Source: Sphingomonadales bacterium
Lineage (GTDB): Bacteria > Pseudomonadota > Alphaproteobacteria > Sphingomonadales > Sphingomonadaceae
Length of the DNA stretch: 64,000 nucleotides
Direction of reading: 5' to 3'
NCBI GenBank assembly: GCA_025351405.1
Contig: JANXVZ010000006.1
Coordinates: forward strand, 1-64,000
Every line of letters starts with the position of its first letter. The first letter of the stretch is position 1. The notes beneath the pieces are model-generated. The model ran no database searches. It had not been told where the DNA came from and saw nothing but the letters and a program-made list of their open reading frames with translations. Both the position numbers and the translations under genes were made by a program. Shown in pieces: positions 18,635 to 26,207 of the stretch.

Positions 18635-19107
18635 CCGGGACGACGGGTTTCGCCGACCTGGTCGGCGACGGTGGGATCGTCATCGGGCTGGAGGCTGGCC
18701 ACAAGGACGGCCTGCTGACCGCGTTGTGCGCGCAGGCGGCCGCGATGACCGGCCTGCCGTCCAGCCTCATCCTCGAAAGGGTCCGCGAGCGCGAAACGCT
18801 CGGCACTACCGGCTTTGGCCAGGGTGCCGCCATTCCGCACGCCCGCATCAACGGTCTGGCGGCTGTCACCGTCGCGGTGGCGCGGCTGGCGTCCGCCGTC
18901 GACTATGGCGCACTCGACGGCGACCCCGTCGATGTCGCGGTGCTGCTGCTGTCGCCTGAAGGCGCGGGTGCCGATCATCTCAAGGCGCTGGCCCGGATCA
19001 GCAGGGCATTGCGCGACCCGGCCACGCTTGCAGCGATGCGGGGTGCCGGTGACGTTGAAACGATGCGGCACATCATCGGCGCGGAGCGCGACCGGCGCGC
19101 TGCGTGA
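18631..19107 (+). CDS. ptsN: Nitrogen-PTS EIIA component
   Basis: EIIA(Ntr) of the nitrogen phosphotransferase system, a regulatory phosphocarrier. The phosphorylated histidine lies in GAAIPHARI near residue 70. 158 residues. It follows hpf with an ATGA overlap, and the next small gene overlaps its stop. The other Ntr-PTS genes are not in the window. Confidence 0.93.
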   Translation: MTGTTGFADLVGDGGIVIGLEAGHKDGLLTALCAQAAAMTGLPSSLILERVRERETLGTTGFGQGAAIPHARINGLAAVTVAVARLASAVDYGALDGDPVDVAVLLLSPEGAGADHLKALARISRALRDPATLAAMRGAGDVETMRHIIGAERDRRAA

Positions 19108-19436
19108 TGGCGGCGACGCCGCGGTTGACAACTGGGTTTCGCGTCTCGGCCCTGTTGCGCCGGGTGCAGGCTGCCGGCGGCTTCGCCACCATCCTTGCAA
19201 AGGGCGACGATACCGCGGGCAGCCTCGCCATCGTCTGCCGCGAGGCGGGGGACGAGGTGCTGCTGACATCGGTATTCGGCTCTGCCGGCCGCTACGAATG
19301 GGTGGCGACTGCCAGGGGTGCAGCGATTCCCCAATGGGTCGAGCGGGCGCGATCACGGGATCGCGATCTGTGGATAATCGAACTGGATGTCCCGGACGCG
19401 GCACGGTTCATCGCCGAAAGCGGCGGCGACGATTGA
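19104..19436 (+). CDS. DUF1491 family protein
   Basis: 110 residues, cytoplasmic, with the DUF1491 pattern (LTTGFRVSALLRRVQAAGGFATILAKGD, and a closing RDLWIIELDVPDAARF). The function is unknown; the family is common in alphaproteobacteria and often follows ptsN. The start may be the GTG at 19104 overlapping the ptsN stop, or the ATG at 19107. Confidence 0.8.
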   Translation: MMAATPRLTTGFRVSALLRRVQAAGGFATILAKGDDTAGSLAIVCREAGDEVLLTSVFGSAGRYEWVATARGAAIPQWVERARSRDRDLWIIELDVPDAARFIAESGGDD

Positions 19437-19623
19437 CCCCTAGGGTGTTGTTACGCTTCAGCTAGGTCATTGGTTGCACGGCTCTTGGGCGGGCCGGCGA
19501 TTTTGAACCTAAGCGGACCGGACCGGGCTTCAGCCCAGCAGCACTGGACGACGATCCCCGAATGTACGTGGGGACAATCCAGCGCCAGCGATCCCGGAGA
19601 TGGCCGTGCGCGAATGTTGATTG

Positions 19624-20268
19624 ATGACCCTGCGTTTCGCCTCGATCGGTTCCGGCACTGTCCGGATTGTCCTGCTCACCGCCGCCAGCGCCTTTCTGCT
19701 CGCCGCCGGTGACGCACCACAAGCCGATCGGGCTGTTGCACAGGCCGTCCTGACATCCGACATCGCATACACCACCATCGATACCACTGCTGCCGCCGAT
19801 GCGGTCACGACGGCCGATGCGGATGTGGTTGCACCCGCTGAATCGCAACGCGCCGCCAGCCTGATCGCGCTGGTTTCGGCAATGGATGGCAAGGCCGGCG
19901 ATGCGGTCTCCGCCGATCGCGAAATGCATTGCCTCGCCAACGCTGTCTATTTCGAAGCACGCGGCGAACCGCTTGAGGGTCAACTCGCCGTTGCCCAGGC
20001 CATCCTCAACCGCGTCGCCTCGGGCCGCTATGCCGACAGCGTCTGTGGCGTCATCAACCAGCCCGGCCAGTTCAGTTTCAGCCGCGCCCGCAGCCCTCGC
20101 GCCGGCAGCGACTGGAGCACTGCCCAGTCGATCGCGCTCATCGCCGACCAGTCGATGTGGCGCGAAGTTGCCCCCAGGGCCATGTCCTTCCACGCCGCCT
20201 ATGTCAGCCCCGACTGGCGTGGCAAGGCAAAGGTTGCCCAAATCGGACGGCATATCTTTTACCGCTGA
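19624..20268 (+). CDS. Cell wall hydrolase, SleB/CwlJ family
   Basis: Exported peptidoglycan hydrolase of 214 residues. It has an N-terminal signal sequence (IVLLTAASAFLLAAGDA), then a low-complexity Ala/Thr/Asp linker, then the SleB domain from about residue 100 with CLANAVYFEARGEPLEGQLAVA (catalytic-glutamate region) and GVINQPGQFSFSR. Despite the family's spore name, such proteins are widespread in non-sporing alphaproteobacteria. The frame also allows a TTG one codon earlier. Stand-alone gene; the 187 bp upstream shows nothing I can name. Confidence 0.88.
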   Translation: MTLRFASIGSGTVRIVLLTAASAFLLAAGDAPQADRAVAQAVLTSDIAYTTIDTTAAADAVTTADADVVAPAESQRAASLIALVSAMDGKAGDAVSADREMHCLANAVYFEARGEPLEGQLAVAQAILNRVASGRYADSVCGVINQPGQFSFSRARSPRAGSDWSTAQSIALIADQSMWREVAPRAMSFHAAYVSPDWRGKAKVAQIGRHIFYR

Positions 20269-20334
20269 TCGCTCGCGGATCGGGCTCGCCGCCCGAAAGT
20301 CCCGGATTTCAGCGGGACCGCACCATATCTTGTC

Positions 20335-20349
20335 GTTCTTACTATGTTC
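20335..20349 (+). promoter_or_regulatory. LexA box (SOS operator)
   Basis: GTTCTTACTATGTTC is an exact match to the alphaproteobacterial LexA operator GTTC-N7-GTTC. It lies 16 bp before the chosen start of mmcB, a gene known to be SOS-regulated in Caulobacter. A frame-compatible ATG at 20344 lies inside the box and is therefore unlikely to be the start. Confidence 0.85.
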
Positions 20350-20364
20350 TGCCTATCATCGAGC

Positions 20365-20835
20365 ATGATAGCCGCTGAGTCGTGCACCGCCCTCGAAGTC
20401 TGCCGCGGTGTTTCACGCCTGCTGCACCGCGCCGGCGTTGCATCCCTGGCAGAGGTACCGCTTGGTTGTGGGCGCCGCGCCGATATTCTCGGCATCGATC
20501 CGCAGGGGCGCATAACCATCGTCGAGATCAAGGTGTCGCTGGCGGATCTTCGTGGCGATACGAAATGGCCGGACTATCTCGATTATTGCGACCGCTTCTT
20601 CTGGGCGGTCCCGACAGCCTTCCCGCTCGAATTGTTCGATACCGAGGCGTTTGCACCCGCACGGTGCGGTTTGATCGTTGCCGACCGATTCGACGCCGAG
20701 GAACTGCGGCCAGCGCCATGGGTCCCGCTCAACGCCGCGCGGCGCAAGGTCGAAACCCTGCGCTTTGCTCGGCGGGCGGCAACCCGCGTGATGGGATCGA
20801 TCGACCCTGATGGAATCGCTGTCCGGGGGGATTGA
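20365..20835 (+). CDS. mmcB: MmcB-like DNA repair protein
   Basis: 156-residue protein of the MmcB family, required for mitomycin C resistance in Caulobacter. The core looks like a PD-(D/E)XK nuclease: an aspartate in GRRADILGI, then IVEIKVS (ExK) with DLRGDTKWPDYLDYCDRFFWAVP following. I therefore expect nuclease activity on damaged DNA, although this is inference. The start at 20365 (MIAAESCTA) is chosen because the upstream ATG is inside the LexA box. SOS control is strongly indicated. Confidence 0.88.
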   Translation: MIAAESCTALEVCRGVSRLLHRAGVASLAEVPLGCGRRADILGIDPQGRITIVEIKVSLADLRGDTKWPDYLDYCDRFFWAVPTAFPLELFDTEAFAPARCGLIVADRFDAEELRPAPWVPLNAARRKVETLRFARRAATRVMGSIDPDGIAVRGD

Positions 20836-20868
20836 CGACGCGGGTGTCGTGCGTCCCCCCCGGGCGGT

Positions 20869-21432
20869 TCAACGCGGCGAGCGTTTTGCCAGGATCCGCT
20901 GCAACGTCCGGCGATGCATCTTCAGCCGCCGCGCGGTTTCGGAGACATTGCGCTCGCACAATTCGTAGACGCGCTGGATATGCTCCCAGCGGACCCGATC
21001 GGCGGACATCGGCTCAGGTGGCGCTTCGGGCTTGGCGCCGGCTTCGGCCGAAAGCGCGCGCACGATGTCTTCGGGATCGGCCGGCTTGGCGAGGTAATCC
21101 ACCGCCCCCGCCTTCACCGCGGCAACCGCGGTCGCAAGGTTGCCATACCCGGTCAGCACGACGATGCGGACATCGGGCGACACCGCGCGCAATTCGGCGA
21201 CGAGGTCGAGGCCGTTGCCATCGTCGAGCCGCATATCCACGACGGCGTGGCTGGGCTTGATCCGCGCGGCTTCGACCCGGGCTTCGGCCAGGCTGCCGAC
21301 GGCGGTGACGGCAAAGCCCTTGCGGCTGAGCATCACCTGCAGACGCTGGCGAAACGGCGCGTCGTCGTCCACCAGCAGCAATGGGTGCAACGCCTCGACC
21401 GGCGTCTCGGCAGCGGATATCGCGCTGTCCAT
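20869..21432 (-). CDS. regA: RegA/PrrA/ActR-family response regulator
   Basis: Global redox response regulator. An N-terminal receiver domain (about residues 17-130) has the acidic pair in LLVDDDAPF, the phospho-acceptor aspartate in HAVVDMRLDDGNGL, and the lysine in LAKPADPEDI. A short proline linker (EAPPEP) leads to a Fis-type helix-turn-helix (NVSETARRLKMHRRTLQRIL), the hallmark of RegA. 187 residues; the ATG at 21432 has an AGGAGG ribosome-binding site. It follows regB by 4 bp, so the two are one transcript. Confidence 0.93.
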   Translation of the reverse strand: MDSAISAAETPVEALHPLLLVDDDAPFRQRLQVMLSRKGFAVTAVGSLAEARVEAARIKPSHAVVDMRLDDGNGLDLVAELRAVSPDVRIVVLTGYGNLATAVAAVKAGAVDYLAKPADPEDIVRALSAEAGAKPEAPPEPMSADRVRWEHIQRVYELCERNVSETARRLKMHRRTLQRILAKRSPR

Positions 21433-21436
21433 GGTC

Positions 21437-22711
21437 TTACTCCTCCTGGCTGGCTTCGATATGGGAACGCGGCCAGCGCACGTCCACCTGTGCGCCACCA
21501 CCGGCGCGGTTTTGGAAAGCCAGTCGCCCACCCGTACGTTCGAGAAGCGTCGTGGCTATGAAGATGCCGAGCCCCGTGCCGCCCGATCCCGAATGTGAAG
21601 GCCCGAGATCCGGTTCTCCGAGGTGGGGCAGCACGTCGCCCGAAAAGCCGGCACCGTCGTCGACGACGGTAATGCTGATCTCGGATGGCGTGCCGCCAGC
21701 CTGCAATTGCACCTGCGATCCGGCATGGCGCACGGCGTTGGACACCAGGTTGGCGAGCCCGTGCAACAGTTCGGGCGAGCGACGCACCAGCGGCTGCGGT
21801 TGCGGCGCCACGATGTGCACGGGAACGCGCGAGGGCACCACCGAATGCGCGACTTCGTGGAGGAGGACGTCGAGACTGAGGTTGGCGAAAGGATCCTCGG
21901 CTTCGGCGCGGCGGGCAATGCGGACGAGGATGCCGCGGCTGCGCGCTGCTTCCGATTCGAGCAGGCGGATATCGTCGCCGAAATCCGGATCGTCGCCGAG
22001 TGCTTCGGCAAGGCTGTGGGCAATCAGCGTTATCGTGCCCAGCGGTCCGCCGAGTTCGTGCGCTGCAGCGGCGGCGAGACTGCCCAGCGCCGACATCTTG
22101 GCCTCGCGCGTTAGCGCTGCCTCGGTGGCGACGAGCGCGCGGGCGCGGTCGCGGGCTTCGGCGGAGACCATCCACAGATAGATGGCAAGAAAGCCGATCG
22201 CCAGCGCCAGCGATACCGCCGTGCCGATGCGATAGACGGTGGGAAAATCGGGCGGCGGGCCGATCCACGGCAGCGGCCGCGCCCAATGCCACAGCACGAA
22301 CACCGTCACGCCGGCCATCGCGGCGAGGATCGCCAACGAACGGCCGCGCAGCACCGTGGCGGCGATCGTCACCGGCACGATCAACAGGATCGAGAATGGA
22401 TTGGCGAGGCCGCCGGTCAGGAACAGCAGCACGCCGGCCTGGATGAGATCGAAGCCGAGGTGCAGTGTCAGGTCGCGGCCCTGCAGCCGGGCATTGCGCG
22501 GATAAAGCGTTGTCAGCCCGATATTCAGCACAGCCGACGCCATCACGGCTGCGGCCAGGGAGGGCCAAGGCAACGCATAACCGAGATAAAGACCCACGAC
22601 ACACAGCGTGACGAACTGGCCGCCGATCGCACTCCAGCGCAACACGGCGAGGGTGCGCACGCGCACGCCCGGCCGATCGAACGCGGCGGCGGCGATCGAG
22701 GGACGTTCCAT
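21437..22711 (-). CDS. regB: RegB/PrrB/ActS-family sensor histidine kinase
   Basis: Membrane kinase partner of RegA, with six predicted helices in residues 25-185. It keeps the ubiquinone-binding heptapeptide GGxxNPF (GGLANPF, residues 100-106). The phosphorylated histidine is H218 in AAAAHELGGPLGTI, where the family usually has AHELGTPL. At H+40, where RegB has its redox-active Cys265, this protein has Ser258 (EAARSRGIL; codon 21940-21938). The C-terminal ATPase domain is complete (NLVSNAVRHA, DDGAGF, GTGLGIF). Start taken at 22711 (MERPSIA); 22747 is possible. Confidence 0.9.
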   Translation of the reverse strand: MERPSIAAAAFDRPGVRVRTLAVLRWSAIGGQFVTLCVVGLYLGYALPWPSLAAAVMASAVLNIGLTTLYPRNARLQGRDLTLHLGFDLIQAGVLLFLTGGLANPFSILLIVPVTIAATVLRGRSLAILAAMAGVTVFVLWHWARPLPWIGPPPDFPTVYRIGTAVSLALAIGFLAIYLWMVSAEARDRARALVATEAALTREAKMSALGSLAAAAAHELGGPLGTITLIAHSLAEALGDDPDFGDDIRLLESEAARSRGILVRIARRAEAEDPFANLSLDVLLHEVAHSVVPSRVPVHIVAPQPQPLVRRSPELLHGLANLVSNAVRHAGSQVQLQAGGTPSEISITVVDDGAGFSGDVLPHLGEPDLGPSHSGSGGTGLGIFIATTLLERTGGRLAFQNRAGGGAQVDVRWPRSHIEASQEE

Positions 22712-22795
22712 GATCGTCACATAGTACCCCGCACCTGCGGCAACCATGCGGCATAGCAGCGTCGGATGCGAGCGGCGTTTACCGGCGCGTCGACA

Positions 22796-23422
22796 TTATT
22801 GCGATGGCCCCTGCACGGCGCGGGACTTCTTGACCGGCAAATCCTTGAGCAACCGGGCAATCGCGGCGGCGCGGGGGTCCGCGTCCGCGACGCTGCGAGC
22901 GGTTGCGCCGCTGTTGTCCGACAGGTCGGGGTTGGCACCGGCATCGAGCAACTGCTTGGCGGTGAAGCTATCGCGATTTTGCACCGCCTTCAAAAGCGCG
23001 GTCTCGCCAAGCCGGTTCTGGACGTCGACCTGCGCCTTGACCAGCAGCAGCACGCGGACGCCTTCGGAAAAGCGCGACAATGCTGCGAGCATGAGCGGCG
23101 TATTGCCATTGTTGTCACGGCTGTTGGGGTTGGCGCCCATTTGCAAGAGATAGCTCAACCAGCCGGTATCGGTGCGCTTGACGACGATATGCAGCGCGGT
23201 ATCGCCGGTGTCGCTGTCGCGGCTGTTGATGATGGTGTTGCCGGGCTGGTCGATAAATTTGCGTGCGGCGGACAAGTCCTTGTCCTTCACCGCCTTGATG
23301 AAGTTGTAGCTTTCCGAAAACTGCGCCATCGCGGGCACGGACAGCACCGCAAGCGCCAGTGCCGGACCCATCAGCGCCGCCCGGAGATAGCTACGCCGTG
23401 TCACACGCCACATCGACAACAC
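22796..23422 (-). CDS. Exported ankyrin-repeat protein
   Basis: 208 residues. A signal sequence (ALMGPALALAVLSVPAMA) is followed by about four ankyrin repeats (for example DTALHIVVKRTDTGWLSYLL, GNTPLMLAALSRFSEGVRVL, GETALLKAVQNRDSFTAKQL). It is therefore a periplasmic protein-interaction scaffold of unknown partner. It ends with a basic tail. It lies upstream of regB on the same strand (84 bp) and divergent from the SCO1 gene. Start at 23422 or 23413. Confidence 0.85.
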   Translation of the reverse strand: MLSMWRVTRRSYLRAALMGPALALAVLSVPAMAQFSESYNFIKAVKDKDLSAARKFIDQPGNTIINSRDSDTGDTALHIVVKRTDTGWLSYLLQMGANPNSRDNNGNTPLMLAALSRFSEGVRVLLLVKAQVDVQNRLGETALLKAVQNRDSFTAKQLLDAGANPDLSDNSGATARSVADADPRAAAIARLLKDLPVKKSRAVQGPSQ

Positions 23423-23474
23423 ACCGTCTCCATCCTATTCGCAGCCTGTCTTGGCATAACCCCGGTAACGCACG

Positions 23475-24074
23475 ATGAACAGACGCAGCCTCATCATCGT
23501 CTTCGCGATTGCGCTGCTGCTGGCGGCGGGGCTCGGCTACATGCGTTTCACGGCGCCGCCGGAGGGCAATCTTGCCGGCTCCAGCCTTGGCGGCGCGTTC
23601 AGCCTTGTCAACCAGGACGGCAAGGTGATGACCGACAAGGATTTTGCCGGGCGATATCGCCTGATGTACTTCGGTTACACATTCTGTCCCGATGTCTGCC
23701 CCACCGATGTCGGGCTGATCGCAAGGGGTTTGCAAGCCTATGCCGCCCATCGTCCCGAACGCGGCCAGAAGGTCGCGGCGCTGTTCATCACCGTCGATCC
23801 GGAACGGGACAATCCGGCGGCGCTCAAGGCCTTTGTCGGCGCCTTCGGGCCCTATGTCACCGGCCTGACCGGAAGCCCGGCAGCGATCGACGCGGCGCGC
23901 AAGTCCTATGGGATCTATGCGCGCAAGGTGCCGACCAGCGACCCGGCCAATTACCTCGTCGATCACTTCGCGGTCATCTACCTGTTCGGCCCCAAGGGCG
24001 AGCCCATCGCCTTTGTGCCGCACGGATCGACCGCGCAGGATGTTACCCGGATGCTCGAAACCTATGTCAGATAA
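23475..24074 (+). CDS. SCO1/SenC family copper chaperone
   Basis: Thioredoxin-fold protein anchored by one N-terminal helix (SLIIVFAIALLLAAGLGYM), used to assemble the CuA centre of cytochrome c oxidase or in redox signalling. The copper ligands are present: CPDVC (CxxxC, about residues 76-80) and the histidine in VDHFAVIYLF. 199 residues. It is divergent from the ankyrin and RegBA genes; in Rhodobacter the senC/prrC gene lies between regA and regB, so the neighbourhood is related. The downstream gene overlaps its end by 11 bases. Confidence 0.93.
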   Translation: MNRRSLIIVFAIALLLAAGLGYMRFTAPPEGNLAGSSLGGAFSLVNQDGKVMTDKDFAGRYRLMYFGYTFCPDVCPTDVGLIARGLQAYAAHRPERGQKVAALFITVDPERDNPAALKAFVGAFGPYVTGLTGSPAAIDAARKSYGIYARKVPTSDPANYLVDHFAVIYLFGPKGEPIAFVPHGSTAQDVTRMLETYVR

Positions 24075-24501
24075 GCCGTTCTGGGAGACCGTCCCGCTGG
24101 AGCGCATGAGCCGCAGCCAATGGGAGAGCCTGTGCGACGGCTGTGGCAAATGCTGCGTCCACAAGCTCGAGGATGACGAGACCGGGCAGATATTCCCGAC
24201 CAACGTCGCGTGTCGCCTGCTGGATCCGCGCACCGCGCTTTGCAAGGATTATCCCAACCGTCGCGCCCATGTGCCGGAATGCGTGCGGCTGACTCCGGCC
24301 AAGCTCGACACCATAGACTGGCTGCCGGCGTCATGCGCCTATTTGCGGGTCTACAATGGTGAAGGCCTCGCGGATTGGCACCCGCTGGTCAGCGGCGATC
24401 CCGAATCGGTGCATCGCGCCGGAATTTCGGTGCGTGGCAAGACGGTCAGCGAGGACGATGTCGGCGACCTCGAAAACCATATCATCGAAGGTGAACTCTG
24501 A
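24064..24501 (+). CDS. YcgN-like UPF0260 cysteine-cluster protein
   Basis: 145 residues, cytoplasmic. It contains the zinc/iron-chelating cluster CDGCGKCCVHKL and further cysteines (VACRLLD, ALCKDYPNR, PECVRLT, ASCAYLR), typical of the YcgN/YkgJ families, whose biochemical role is not settled. The ATG at 24064 (MSDKPFWETVPLERM) overlaps the SCO1 gene; the longer frame does not resemble the family. Confidence 0.88.
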   Translation: MSDKPFWETVPLERMSRSQWESLCDGCGKCCVHKLEDDETGQIFPTNVACRLLDPRTALCKDYPNRRAHVPECVRLTPAKLDTIDWLPASCAYLRVYNGEGLADWHPLVSGDPESVHRAGISVRGKTVSEDDVGDLENHIIEGEL

Positions 24502-24506
24502 GCCTG

Positions 24507-25232
24507 TTGCGACGGTTGGGACTGGTGGCGGAACTGCCGCCTCAGATCGTCGTTGGCGGGCGGCTGTTGCCGCTCGAGGTCCAGCGCCGGCGCGGCACGC
24601 GCGCCATCCGGCTGCGCGCCGATGCCGTGGCGGGCATTGTCAGGCTCAGTTTGCCCTTGCGCGGTGGCACGGCGGATGCGGCGCGATTGCTCGCCAGTCA
24701 TCACGACTGGCTGGCGGCGCAAGTCGCGCGATGGCCTGACCCGCTGCCGTTCGTGCCGGGCCAGGTGCTGCCGTTCGATGGCGGCGAACTGACGCTCGAC
24801 TGGTCGCTGCAGTATTCGCGCATGGCGCAGCGGGTCGGCGACAGCTTGCGCATCGGCGGGCCGCAATCGACCTTGCCCGGCCGTACGCTGCGGTGGCTGA
24901 AGGCGGCAGCGCTCGCGGACATGGCCGCGGCGACGCAGGGCCTTGCGGCGCAGGTGGCCCGCCCGGTTGCGCAAGTGCGATTGACCGATGCGCGAGCGCG
25001 CTGGGGAAGCTGTGCCTCGGGCGGGCGTATCGCCTACAGTTGGCGGCTGATCCTGGCGCCGCCGCGCGTTCGCCGCCACGTCGTCGCCCATGAGGTCGTG
25101 CATCTCGTCCACGCCAATCATGGCCCGGATTTTCATGCGCTGCTTGCCAGGCTCGACCCGCACCGCAATGAAGTGCGGCGCTGGCTGGCGGGGCATGGCG
25201 CGGCGTTGCATTGGGTAGGACGGGACGGATGA
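24507..25232 (+). CDS. YgjP-like metallopeptidase (DUF45)
   Basis: About 241 residues with a zinc-peptidase centre HEVVHLVHANHGPDFHALL (HExxH plus a third ligand further on) and the family's ARARWGSCASGGRIAYSWRLI segment before it. The family is annotated as SprT/WLM-like or M48-like; the cellular substrate is unknown. The start is uncertain: TTG at 24507 or GTG at 24525, just after the YcgN stop. Its own stop overlaps the next gene (ATGA). Confidence 0.85.
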   Translation: MRRLGLVAELPPQIVVGGRLLPLEVQRRRGTRAIRLRADAVAGIVRLSLPLRGGTADAARLLASHHDWLAAQVARWPDPLPFVPGQVLPFDGGELTLDWSLQYSRMAQRVGDSLRIGGPQSTLPGRTLRWLKAAALADMAAATQGLAAQVARPVAQVRLTDARARWGSCASGGRIAYSWRLILAPPRVRRHVVAHEVVHLVHANHGPDFHALLARLDPHRNEVRRWLAGHGAALHWVGRDG

Positions 25233-26173
25233 CGAAAGAGGGCGCGCTGCGCGAGGTGGCATTGATCGTCAACGCCCATTCGCGCCGAGGCAAGCGGCTG
25301 TTCGAAGCCGCACGGGAAGGGCTGGTCGCGCGCGGTTTCACCGTCAACGCCGCGCATGCCGTCCGCCATCCAAGGCACCTGGGGATGGTCCTCAACCAGC
25401 TGATCGCCGATGGCCATCCGTTGATAGCCGTTGGCGGTGGTGACGGCACGCTGGCGTCGGCTGCCGGGCGCATGGCCAACAAGCCGGTGGTGATGGGGCT
25501 GTTGCCGCTCGGCACTGCCAACAGCTTTGCCCGCAGTCTCAACATCGAGCCCGAACTCGATGCCGCGCTCGACGTCATCGCGCAGGGCGATATTGCCGCG
25601 GTCGATGTCATCAGTATCGGTGACACGCACTTCCTAAACTCCGCCACCATCGGCGTTCCCGCCCGCATTGCCGAGGACATCCCCAGCGGTCTCAAGCGCG
25701 TCTTCGGACGCTTTGGCTATCTGGGCTACGGGTTGGTCAAGTTCCTCAAGATGCAACCCTTCACGGCGCATTTCCGCATCGATGGGCAAGCCGACGTCGT
25801 GGCCCAGGTTCTCGAAATCCGCATCGGCAGCGGGCCGTTTGTCGGCGGCCTGCGCGTCATCCACGGCGCCGACCCGCAAAGCCGCGACGTTGTCGTCCAA
25901 CTCGTCACCGGGCGCTATGCCGCCGCGCTTGCCCAGGTCTGGGCACGCAACCTCGCCGGCTGGCGCCCGGCCCGCGGCAGCATCCGCGAATTCCGCGCCG
26001 CAGCGTTTTCGCTGTCATGCACGCCCGAACAGCCGATTTCGGTCGATGGTGAAACCGGCACGTGCACACCGGTGGCGGTGCACGTCGCTGCCGGCGCGCT
26101 GCGTATCTGCGTTCCCAAAGGCAGCGACGCGGCCTCGCGGGAGGCGGCCGATACCGTGGTCGATGGCCTCTAG
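25229..26173 (+). CDS. Diacylglycerol kinase-type lipid kinase
   Basis: 314 residues of the DAGK catalytic family (YegS/BmrU-like). The nucleotide-binding GGGDGTLAS and PLGTANSFARSL motifs are clear, as is the N-terminal IVNAHSRRGK. Likely phosphorylates diacylglycerol or a related lipid at the membrane. The ATG at 25229 overlaps the previous stop (ATGA); upstream in-frame codons from 25211 are less likely. Confidence 0.88.
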   Translation: MTKEGALREVALIVNAHSRRGKRLFEAAREGLVARGFTVNAAHAVRHPRHLGMVLNQLIADGHPLIAVGGGDGTLASAAGRMANKPVVMGLLPLGTANSFARSLNIEPELDAALDVIAQGDIAAVDVISIGDTHFLNSATIGVPARIAEDIPSGLKRVFGRFGYLGYGLVKFLKMQPFTAHFRIDGQADVVAQVLEIRIGSGPFVGGLRVIHGADPQSRDVVVQLVTGRYAAALAQVWARNLAGWRPARGSIREFRAAAFSLSCTPEQPISVDGETGTCTPVAVHVAAGALRICVPKGSDAASREAADTVVDGL

Positions 26174-26207
26174 CCGCCGCTAAAGTCGCGTCGTTACAGC
26201 CTCGCCG

